From Acidobacteriota bacterium (lineage in GTDB: Bacteria > Acidobacteriota > Blastocatellia > Pyrinomonadales > Pyrinomonadaceae): DNA of 5,986 nt. Position numbers and translations under genes: made by a program. Under the pieces are notes generated by a model, which was given only the letters and a program-made list of their open reading frames with translations, was not told the origin of the DNA and searched no databases. Positions 1 to 5,722 of the stretch are shown here, piece after piece. Location of the stretch: positions 1 to 5,986 of the forward strand of contig QHXH01000197.1 of the NCBI GenBank assembly GCA_003222855.1, in the 5' to 3' direction. Positions within the stretch are counted from its first letter, which is position 1; every line of letters begins with the position of its first letter.

Positions 1-1
1 C

Positions 2-88
2 ATCTACCGCATTGAGCATCACACCGTGACAATTGCAGCAGTCATTCACGGAAGGCGAATGCTTGAAGGGGCCTTGAAGAAGGCCTGA
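2..88 (+). CDS. C-terminal fragment of a RelE/ParE-family toxin-like protein (5' end outside window)
   Basis: The frame is open from base 2 to a TGA at 86-88 and gives 28 residues: IYRIEHHTVTIAAVIHGRRM, then a short Leu/Lys/Ala-rich tail. The pattern YRI(E)-x-x-x-V-x-I-x-x-V-x-HGRR is the typical last beta strand and conserved Arg region of RelE/ParE toxins. Those toxins are about 90-100 residues long and act on ribosome-bound mRNA (RelE) or DNA gyrase (ParE). The antitoxin would normally lie just upstream, outside the window, so a complete toxin-antitoxin pair cannot be confirmed. Only the tail is visible. Target, activity and integrity are unknown, and a truncated relic is possible. The next gene starts 12 nt after the stop in the same frame. 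Confidence 0.6.
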   Translation: MYRIEHHTVTIAAVIHGRRMLEGALKKA

Positions 89-90
89 GG
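86..90 (+). promoter_or_regulatory. Probable Shine-Dalgarno site for the decarboxylase, overlapping the upstream stop codon
   Basis: TGAGG at 86-90 lies 10 nt before the GTG at 101. Its first three bases are the stop codon of the toxin-like frame. No other purine-rich stretch is present in the short gap, and an in-frame stop at 86-88 excludes any earlier start. This supports GTG 101 as the start and suggests translation coupled to the upstream gene. Confidence 0.4.
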
Positions 91-100
91 TTGCACGCCT

Positions 101-1519
101 GTGAGTACTGAAACGGATAGATACCATCTCGGCGACATGCCGGCCGAAGAATTCCGGCGCTATGGCCATGAACTCATCGATTGGATCGCGAATTACTTCG
201 AACATATCGAAGATTTGCCAGTGCTCGCGCAGATGGAACCGGGCGATCTCAAGGCGCAATTGCCATCCTCTCCGCCTGAACAAGGTGAGTCTATGCAAGC
301 GATTCTCGCTGATATTGATCGCTTGATTGTTCCCGCCCTGACACATTGGAGTCATCCCTCGTTCTTTGCTTACTTTGCCACGTCAACATCCGCACCGGGA
401 ATTTTTGGTGAGCTGCTAAGCGCGGCCTTCGACGTCAAGTCGATGTTGTGGCGAACATCTCCCGCTTCAACGGAACTGGAAGAAGTCGCCCTGGATTGGC
501 TGCGTCAGATGATGGGTTTGGACGCCGGCATGAGTGGTTTCATTTATGACACTGCATCGGTGTCCAGCATGCACGCGATCGCCGCCGCTCGCGAAGGCGT
601 CGAGTTGCGCATTCGCGAGGAAGGCATGAGCGGCAGAAAAGATCTCCCGTTGCTGCGGGTTTACGCATCCGAGCAAGCACACTCTTCGATCGATAAAGGA
701 ATCATCACGCTTGGCTTGGGCCAGCGATCGTTGCGAAAGATTCCATCTGATAAAGAATTTCGCATGGATGCGAAAGCTCTTGCCGCTGCTATTGATGAAG
801 ACAAGCGCAACGGCATCCTGCCATTTTGTGTGGTCGCCACAGTCGGCACGACTTCGACATCCAGCATCGATCCCGTGCCGGCCCTCGCCAAGATTTGCGA
901 GCAGCATAAACTTTGGCTGCACGTGGACGCGGCTTATGGAGGGTCCGCTGCAATCGTTCCCGAGATGCGTCACATCGTTGATGGTTGCGAGGCGGCGGAT
1001 TCGCTCGTGCTCAATCCGCACAAGTGGCTGTTCACTCCATTCGATCTTTCCGTTTTGTATTGCCGCCATTTAGATTTGCTGCGCCGCGCCTTTTCATTGG
1101 TGCCGGAGTATTTGCGCACGCCGGAACAGGAAAAGGTCCGCAGCGGATCTGATTATGGCGTTCAGCTTGGCCGCCGCTTTCGGGCGCTGAAGCTCTGGAT
1201 GATCATTCGTTACTTTGGTCATCGAGGTTTGGCGGCGCGCATTCGCGACCATTGTCGCGCGCTGGTTTGCTTTCGCGCTTGTCCTTCGATTGAGGGCGAA
1301 GCTGAAGACGTTCGCGGGAAACGGTTGGATGCGCTTAACGAAGCGATCATGCACGGCGTCAATGCGACGGGAAAAGCACTTCTGTCACACACGAAGCTAA
1401 ATGATAAGCTCACCCTGCGGCTTTCGATCGGCAATATCCGCACGACTGAGCGTCACGTGCGACAGGTTTGGAATTTGCTGAACGAACAATTGAGTCAGTT
1501 GTCAAAGCCCCTTGCGTAA
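101..1519 (+). CDS. PLP-dependent group II (aromatic-L-amino-acid type) decarboxylase, with an apparent internal deletion
   Basis: The family removes CO2 from amino acids such as DOPA, tryptophan, tyrosine or phenylalanine; the substrate here cannot be read from sequence. The 472-residue cytosolic product carries the family marks in order. These are the N-terminal dimerisation segment (EEFRRYGHELIDWIANY, 16-32), THW..P.FFAYF (81-92), SPASTELEE (120-128), the cofactor-stacking His194 in SEQAHSS, and VGTTSTSSID (248-257). Further on are the PLP-pairing Asp276 in HVDAAYGG, the Schiff-base Lys308 in NPHKW, the catalytic-loop Tyr337 in PEYL, and LGRRFRALK (356-364). A GTG start with TGAGG upstream is chosen over ATG 137, which has no ribosome site. 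The oddity is at residues 384-388. Family members, human DDC as I recall it for example, have about 26 residues between the IRxH helix and LVCFR, but only three are present here. The frame and the downstream IGNIRTTERHV motif are intact. The family assignment is firm; the activity of this copy is uncertain. Confidence 0.9.
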   Translation: MSTETDRYHLGDMPAEEFRRYGHELIDWIANYFEHIEDLPVLAQMEPGDLKAQLPSSPPEQGESMQAILADIDRLIVPALTHWSHPSFFAYFATSTSAPGIFGELLSAAFDVKSMLWRTSPASTELEEVALDWLRQMMGLDAGMSGFIYDTASVSSMHAIAAAREGVELRIREEGMSGRKDLPLLRVYASEQAHSSIDKGIITLGLGQRSLRKIPSDKEFRMDAKALAAAIDEDKRNGILPFCVVATVGTTSTSSIDPVPALAKICEQHKLWLHVDAAYGGSAAIVPEMRHIVDGCEAADSLVLNPHKWLFTPFDLSVLYCRHLDLLRRAFSLVPEYLRTPEQEKVRSGSDYGVQLGRRFRALKLWMIIRYFGHRGLAARIRDHCRALVCFRACPSIEGEAEDVRGKRLDALNEAIMHGVNATGKALLSHTKLNDKLTLRLSIGNIRTTERHVRQVWNLLNEQLSQLSKPLA

Positions 1520-1525
1520 CATCAA

Positions 1526-1678
1526 TGCGGCTTTGCCGCAGCACACGGCGGCGAGCCTCTGGCTCACCGGAGAGGGTCTAAACCCTCTCGTCGCTTTGAG
1601 GCTCAGCCTCAAGCGATTATCTGATAGAGAGTCGATCGGAAAGCCATAGGCTTTCCGCCATGTGCGGCGGCAAAGCCG
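1526..1678. repeat. Palindrome cluster 1: nested hairpins inside a 24-nt inverted repeat
   Basis: This cluster fills most of the 177-nt gap between the decarboxylase and the S9 peptidase. The outer arms 1528-1551 and 1655-1678 are complementary at 22 of 24 positions. Inside are four hairpins: GAGCC-tct-GGCTC (1553-1565); GAGAGGGT-ctaa-ACCCTCTC (1570-1589); an 11-bp stem with one bulged T (1591-1616); and a 9-bp stem GGAAAGCC-ata-GGCTTTCC plus one closing C-G pair (1637-1657). The left outer arm also holds its own hairpin, TGCGGC-ttt-GCCGCA (1526-1540). No T-run follows any stem, so a simple intrinsic terminator is unlikely. Folded as RNA or as a DNA cruciform, it would give a long stem topped by several short ones. 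Its function is unknown, and REP/BIME-like intergenic repeats are the closest known comparison. Confidence 0.8.
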
Positions 1679-1696
1679 AGATAACCTTTAGCGTAC

Positions 1697-3898
1697 ATGC
1701 TTTTGCATTCCCCGATGAAGTCAAAGTGGAGTCCGTTGCTCACCGCGCTTCTGTTTGTTTTCTTATCCCTACTAACAATCGTCCAGAGTCAGCCCAGGCG
1801 TCTCAGCTCTGCTGACATTCTGCGCGTTGCAACTGTCAGCGACGCTCAGATTTCGCCGAGCGGCGAGTGGATCGTTTATGCGGTTTCGACAGCCGAGGGC
1901 GATCAGACGATCAGCACTTTATGGATCGTGCGCGTTGGTGAGCGTTTATCGACTGTGCCGCCAACGAGCCGTCAACCGGAGCAACGCCGCAACTGGGAAA
2001 CGCTGCGCTACGCGGGTCGTCCACTTTTGCCGCCGGCATGGAATGCGAGCAGTCCTCGCTGGTCACCTGACGGTAAAAACATCGCATTTCTGGCGACCCG
2101 CGAGGGACAGCGTGGCATTTGGGTCACTGGACCGACGCGAGCCGTTCCGCGCTTTATCACCGCGGTGCGCGAAACGAACTTTTTCTTGACGTATGCCGGA
2201 GAGCCGTTCGCGTGGTCTCCCGATTCGCGGATGATCTGCTACATTTCGGCCAGCGATGAAGAGCCTGATAGGGATGACGATCCGCGCGTGATCGATCGCA
2301 TCCAGTACAAGTCCCGCACTTCGCTTTCAGATCGTTTGCGCACGCACGTCTGGATCACGGATGTAGACGCGCCGCAGCCGCGTCAACTTACTTCCGGTCT
2401 GTTCTACGATCATGCTTTGAGCTTTAGTCCACGAGGAGACGAGATCGCGTTTCTCTCGAATCATGAAACTGATCCAGACGCTAACAACAACTCAGATATT
2501 TTTGCAGTCAACTTACAGGGTCAAATTCGCCAGATTACTGCGAGTGCGGGTTGCGAATACGAGCCGGCATGGTCACCGGACGGAAAATGGATTGCTTACG
2601 TCGCGACAAAACGTGACCTCACGACGATCGATAGTGTCGCGGAAGACACGCACGTTTGGGTCACTTCGGCGAGTGGCGATACTCGTCATGAACTTACCGC
2701 TTCGCAAGATCGGCGCGCGCGAAATCCACGCTGGCGATCTGACAGTCGGGCAATTTATTTTTCGGCCAATGATCATGGCCAGACGCTTGCTTTCGAAGTC
2801 GATCTTCAGACTGAAAAGATTCGACCGCTGTTTGGCGCAATCGATGAAGTTAAGAGCCAGCAGAATGCCAGCGAGCTCAAAGGCTCGCTTGATTCAACGG
2901 CGCCGACAGCTCTCGATCTGCATGTTCAGGTGACTTCGTTCAGCGTTTCCGAAACCCTCGAAACCCCCGACGCTTCACCAACGCAGCCGCGGGTCCTGGT
3001 TCACGACCCGATCGTCGCTGCCGTCATCAGCGACGCGACTCATCCAACTGAATTGTGGCTGGTCAGAGGCGCGTGGATGGCGCACGTGTCTAATCACAAC
3101 GAGAACTTTCGGCGCGGCGCATCGTTGATTGAACCCGAGGAGTTTCGCTTCAAGAGCTTTGATGGCAGTGAGATTCAAGCCTGGCTAATGAAGCCATCTG
3201 GTTGGCGCGAAGATCGAAAGTATCCGCTGGTCCTCAGCATCCACGGCGGCCCCCACGGAATGTACGGGTATGCTTTCAGCTCATCGTTTCAGGTCTTTGC
3301 CGCCCGCGGTTATGCGCTGCTTTACCTGAATCCCCGCGGCTCCAGCGGCTATGGTCAAAAGTTCGCGGACGGCACAATCAACGAATGGGGCGGTGGCGAT
3401 TATCGCGACTTGATGACCGGTGTCGATGAGGCTCTGCGACGATATTCATGGATCGATCAGTATCGCCTCGGTGTCACCGGTGGAAGTTACGGCGGCTTTA
3501 TGACCAACTGGATCATCACGCAAACGCCGCGATTCAAAGCGGCAGTCTCAGTCGCGAGCGTCAGCAATCTAATCAGTTTTTATTCGACTTCGCTCTATCA
3601 GGATTTGATCCACGCGGAGTTTGGCGGCTTTCCGTGGGACAATTACGATTCGCTCTGGCAGTGGTCACCGCTTCGTTACGCGCGGCAGGTGCAAACGCCA
3701 ACCATGTTCATTCACGGCGAGCAGGACAATGATGTTTCGATCACCCAGGCTGAGGAGATGTACATGGCTCTACGACGGCGAGGCGTCGTCAGTGTGTTAG
3801 TGCGATATCCGCGCGAAGGCCACGGCTTTCGCGAGCCGAAGCATCGCGTTGATGCACTTGAGAGAACGCTGGACTGGTTTGATAAGTACCTGAAGTAA
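1697..3898 (+). CDS. Secreted S9-family serine peptidase (prolyl oligopeptidase / acylaminoacyl-peptidase type)
   Basis: This enzyme cleaves short peptides, or removes N-terminal acylated or unmodified residues, probably outside the cytoplasm. Numbering is for the 733-residue form from ATG 1697. An N-terminal signal peptide has KSK (8-10), a hydrophobic core at about 14-29 and possible cleavage after VQS (29-31). A WD40-like (PD40) beta-propeller follows, with blades at 52-61, 120-133 (PRWSPDGKNIAFLA), 171-184, 241-254, 290-303 (PAWSPDGKWIAYVA) and 344-357. The C-terminal alpha/beta hydrolase domain starts near FKSFDGSEIQAWLMKP (485-500). It shows the oxyanion motif HGGP (516-519), the nucleophile Ser597 in GGSYGG, Asp677 in HGEQDND and His709 in EGHGF, so the triad is complete. 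Residues about 385-435 are a poorly conserved, Ser/Thr-rich part of the propeller. ATG 1715 (MKSKWSPLL) is an equally plausible start and gives a more standard signal peptide; neither start has a strong ribosome site. Palindrome clusters flank the gene on both sides. Confidence 0.93.
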   Translation: MLLHSPMKSKWSPLLTALLFVFLSLLTIVQSQPRRLSSADILRVATVSDAQISPSGEWIVYAVSTAEGDQTISTLWIVRVGERLSTVPPTSRQPEQRRNWETLRYAGRPLLPPAWNASSPRWSPDGKNIAFLATREGQRGIWVTGPTRAVPRFITAVRETNFFLTYAGEPFAWSPDSRMICYISASDEEPDRDDDPRVIDRIQYKSRTSLSDRLRTHVWITDVDAPQPRQLTSGLFYDHALSFSPRGDEIAFLSNHETDPDANNNSDIFAVNLQGQIRQITASAGCEYEPAWSPDGKWIAYVATKRDLTTIDSVAEDTHVWVTSASGDTRHELTASQDRRARNPRWRSDSRAIYFSANDHGQTLAFEVDLQTEKIRPLFGAIDEVKSQQNASELKGSLDSTAPTALDLHVQVTSFSVSETLETPDASPTQPRVLVHDPIVAAVISDATHPTELWLVRGAWMAHVSNHNENFRRGASLIEPEEFRFKSFDGSEIQAWLMKPSGWREDRKYPLVLSIHGGPHGMYGYAFSSSFQVFAARGYALLYLNPRGSSGYGQKFADGTINEWGGGDYRDLMTGVDEALRRYSWIDQYRLGVTGGSYGGFMTNWIITQTPRFKAAVSVASVSNLISFYSTSLYQDLIHAEFGGFPWDNYDSLWQWSPLRYARQVQTPTMFIHGEQDNDVSITQAEEMYMALRRRGVVSVLVRYPREGHGFREPKHRVDALERTLDWFDKYLK

Positions 3899-3910
3899 TA
3901 CCCGTGTTTA

Positions 3911-3977
3911 CCGCCTTCGTTTAGAAGGCCGGCTTGTCCGCCGATTAACGAGCGCCGCACAAGTGCGGCGTCTAAAC
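3911..3977. repeat. Palindrome cluster 2: short hairpins bracketed by GTTTAGA / TCTAAAC
   Basis: This cluster lies in the 103-nt gap between the S9 peptidase and the Dabb gene. The outer inverted pair is GTTTAGA (3919-3925) and TCTAAAC (3971-3977). Hairpins are GCCTTC-gttta-GAAGGC (3913-3929), which competes with the outer pair for the same bases; a weak CGGC/GCCG pair (3930-3943); and the strong inverted repeat CGCCGCAC-AA-GTGCGGCG (3953-3970). The strong one would form a 7-bp stem with a CAAG loop. The octamer GTCTAAAC at 3970-3977 also occurs in cluster 1 at 1576-1583. The strong hairpin is followed by TCTAAACTAAATTT, not a clean T-run, so a terminator role is weak. The remaining bases, 3978-4001, are AT-rich leader of the next gene. 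Confidence 0.7.
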
Positions 3978-4001
3978 TAAATTTGCATCATCGAGAATCT
4001 T

Positions 4002-4292
4002 ATGGTCACCCATATTGTCGTTTGGAAATATCGTACAGATGTTCGGCCAGCCGACCGTGAAGAACACCAGACTCAACTGCGTTCGTTAAGAAACATCGTT
4101 CCCGGTATTGAAAGCCTGACGGTTGGTTTCGATTTTTTAAGGGCGCCGAATTCATATGACATTGGACTGTCGGCACGCTTCGCAGATCGTTCGGTTTTAG
4201 ACGCCTACACCATTCATCCTGAACATGTGAAGGTCGTCGAGTTTGGTCGGCGGATCGTTGAGACTATGGCCAAGGTCGATTTCGAAGATTAG
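4002..4292 (+). CDS. Dabb (stress-responsive alpha/beta barrel) domain protein
   Basis: This is a small 96-residue protein made of a single Dabb domain, a dimeric ferredoxin-like alpha+beta barrel. The family pattern is clear: MVTHIVVWKY with the N-terminal His4; a helix with QLRSLRNI (25-32); the PGIESLTVGFDF strand (34-45); SYDIGLSARF (51-60); and the closing LDAYTIHPEH (66-75), with Tyr69, His72 and His75. Family members include plant stress-induced proteins and bacterial proteins mostly of unknown role; a few relatives catalyse polyketide cyclisation. No substrate can be assigned here. There is no signal peptide, so a cytosolic location is expected. ATG 4002 is preceded by only a weak purine patch (GAGAA at 3993-3997). 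The gene stands alone between two palindrome clusters, so its neighbours do not explain its role. Confidence 0.88.
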   Translation: MVTHIVVWKYRTDVRPADREEHQTQLRSLRNIVPGIESLTVGFDFLRAPNSYDIGLSARFADRSVLDAYTIHPEHVKVVEFGRRIVETMAKVDFED

Positions 4293-4295
4293 ATC

Positions 4296-4407
4296 GGAGC
4301 GCCGACATCTTGTCGGCGGTTCGCGAGCAGCCTACTCGCGATTTTCGCTGGGGAACACCGAGACCCGGCAAGATGCCGGGGAACCGCAGGCAGGATGCCT
4401 GCGCTCC
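4296..4407. repeat. Palindrome cluster 3: four hairpins bracketed by GGAGCGC / GCGCTCC
   Basis: This cluster occupies almost the entire 121-nt gap between the Dabb and PHP genes. It starts four bases after the TAG stop (4290-4292) and ends seven bases before ATG 4414. The outer inverted pair is GGAGCGC (4296-4302) with GCGCTCC (4401-4407). Inside are CGCCGACA-tct-TGTCGGCG (4300-4318), TCGCGAG-(7 nt)-CTCGCGA (4321-4341), CCCGGCA-aga-TGCCGGG (4364-4380) and GCAGGCA-gga-TGCCTGC (4386-4402). The first and last hairpins share bases with the outer arms, so the cluster can fold as separate hairpins or as a closed multibranch structure. No T-run follows. It leaves almost no room for a separate promoter or ribosome site for the next gene. 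Confidence 0.8.
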
Positions 4408-4413
4408 TCCAAT

Positions 4414-5610
4414 ATGAAACGCAGGATTCTAATCGCGATTTTGGGCCTCGCCGTCTTGTCCCAAATTCCCTTCGCTTATCGGCGCTATCGCCTGCGCCAG
4501 CTTCGCAACACAATTCAGCAATTGGCTGCGCAGCGAATACCTCCGGCACCGGAAAATGAATACGTTGATTACAAAGGTGTAATTCATGTTCACTCTCTTT
4601 TGGGTGGGCACAGCACCGGAACGTTCGCGGAATTGATCGCGGCCGCGAAAGCGAACCAGCTTGATTTTGTGATCATGACCGAACATCCGCAGGCGGAATT
4701 TGACACGTCCGCAATGACGCTTAACGGAACTCATGCCGGAATATTGTTCATAAATGGTAATGAAGTGGCGACTGCCGGCGGAGATCGTTTGCTGCTGATT
4801 CCGGGAACGTCCAACGCCGCTGCGATTAATATTCAGTCAACCCAACAAATTGTCGAGCAACAAAAGTTGAACGGCGGCCTGGCCCTTGCGGCCTATCCGT
4901 CTGAATCAGAATCCTGGAAATCGTCCGCGGTTGACGGCGTCGAGGTTTACAACCTGTTCACGAACACGCGGCAGATAAGGCCCGTCATTATGTTCTTTGA
5001 TGGTCTGTGGTCTTATCGAAGTTATGCTGACTTGATGTTTGCGAACTTCTTTCAGCGACCAGATGAAAATCTCAGGCTATGGGACGAAGCAAACGTCACG
5101 AGCAAGCGGAAGCTGATAGCAATTGCCGGCAACGATGCGCACTCAAATGTTGGCCTGAGCCTCAACGATTCTTCCGGCAAACAATTGATCGGAGTGAAAC
5201 TCGATCCCTATGAACGAAGCTTTCGCACCGTTCGTACTCACGTCCTAATCAAGAAGGGAAATGGCCTAACCCGCGAATCACTCTTGGAAGCGTTGTCTCA
5301 GGGTCACTGTTATATATCCTTTGATTTGTTCGCTGAGGGCAGCGGTTTCAACCTTTCCGCCAGAAACTCCGATGCGATCATGGGAGATGAAATTGCGGTC
5401 ACTAACTCCGAATTAATCGTGCGGGTCCCACTGGCCGCGCGTATCGTCATGATTAGAAACGGCAGCCTCGTCGAGCAAAGGCAAGGAACCACAGCCGAAT
5501 TCTCGGCCACTGACCCGGGTGTGTATCGGGTTGAGGTCTATCTCGATAATCTGCCTGCTCCGGCCCTGGGAAAGCCCTGGATAGTCTCCAATCCGATCTA
5601 TCTAAGATAG
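4414..5610 (+). CDS. Membrane-anchored PHP-domain (CehA/McbA-like) putative metallohydrolase
   Basis: PHP domains hydrolyse phosphoesters, or act on related substrates, using a cluster of two or three metal ions. Numbering is for the 398-residue product from ATG 4414. The N-terminus MKRR plus the hydrophobic stretch 5-20 is a signal anchor or signal peptide, followed by a basic segment (YRRYRLRQLR, 22-31). Metal-binding motifs are HVHS (58-61), TEH (89-91), NGNEV with Glu117, EVYN (177-180) and AGNDAH (238-243, Asp241 and His243). The usual third motif, AHP, reads AYP here (160-162), so one expected ligand is Tyr161. The C-terminal part, about 300-398, looks like a beta-sandwich domain (GVYRVEVYL, PWIVSNPIYL). 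The frame stays open back to ATG 4243, but that extension overlaps the Dabb gene and runs through palindrome cluster 3, so ATG 4414 is preferred. No Shine-Dalgarno is visible before it. The PHP-fold call is firm, the substrate is unknown, and the missing His makes activity less certain. Confidence 0.85.
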   Translation: MKRRILIAILGLAVLSQIPFAYRRYRLRQLRNTIQQLAAQRIPPAPENEYVDYKGVIHVHSLLGGHSTGTFAELIAAAKANQLDFVIMTEHPQAEFDTSAMTLNGTHAGILFINGNEVATAGGDRLLLIPGTSNAAAINIQSTQQIVEQQKLNGGLALAAYPSESESWKSSAVDGVEVYNLFTNTRQIRPVIMFFDGLWSYRSYADLMFANFFQRPDENLRLWDEANVTSKRKLIAIAGNDAHSNVGLSLNDSSGKQLIGVKLDPYERSFRTVRTHVLIKKGNGLTRESLLEALSQGHCYISFDLFAEGSGFNLSARNSDAIMGDEIAVTNSELIVRVPLAARIVMIRNGSLVEQRQGTTAEFSATDPGVYRVEVYLDNLPAPALGKPWIVSNPIYLR

Positions 5611-5614
5611 ATCG
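5594..5614. other. Perfect hairpin straddling the PHP gene stop codon
   Basis: CGATCTATC (5594-5602) and GATAGATCG (5606-5614) are exact reverse complements around a TAA loop. The TAG stop at 5608-5610 lies in the right arm. The sequence after it is AGCGAAAAAACCCCC, with no T-tract, so it does not fit a standard + strand intrinsic terminator. It could slow ribosomes or protect the 3' end of the mRNA, or it may be chance. Confidence 0.5.
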
Positions 5615-5640
5615 AGCGAAAAACCCCCTAAAATCGGATG

Positions 5641-5668
5641 TTGAAGTACCACGAAGGCCTGTGTTAAT
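5641..5668 (+). promoter_or_regulatory. Weak sigma70-like promoter candidate upstream of the FecR-like gene
   Basis: TTGAAG (5641-5646) and GTTAAT (5663-5668) each match 4 of 6 consensus bases and are spaced 16 nt apart, about 55 nt before ATG 5723. The gap 5611-5722 otherwise holds only the stop-codon hairpin and a short direct repeat, CTGTGTT, at 5659-5665 and 5669-5675. A match this weak can occur by chance, and consensus rules may differ in this phylum. Confidence 0.2.
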
Positions 5669-5722
5669 CTGTGTTTGGCGTAGTTTTAGCTCCCCAGCGC
5701 CCCCATCTCATATCCCAGGATA

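Noticed and set aside
467..1069. 200-residue open frame on the minus strand inside the decarboxylase
   Set aside because: It lies wholly within a gene with strong family motifs on the other strand, and its translation shows no recognisable domain. It is a shadow frame.
1526..1678. Intrinsic terminators in the palindrome clusters
   Set aside because: Stable stems are present, but none is followed by a T-run on either strand, and there are several stems per gap. Factor-dependent termination cannot be excluded.
1520..1696. tRNA or known riboswitch
   Set aside because: The stem pattern does not fit a tRNA cloverleaf (no TTCAA-type T loop or acceptor spacing), and I recognise no riboswitch core motif.
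1697..3898. Inactive S9 homologue lacking catalytic residues
   Set aside because: Ser597, Asp677, His709 and the HGGP motif are all present in the correct order and spacing.
4296..4407. CRISPR array or tandem-repeat array
   Set aside because: The hairpins have different sequences, there is no constant repeat with unique spacers, and no cas genes are nearby.
4243..4413. 57-residue upstream extension of the PHP gene to ATG 4243
   Set aside because: It would overlap the Dabb gene out of frame and translate the palindrome cluster. The sequence from ATG 4414 has a normal basic-plus-hydrophobic signal start.
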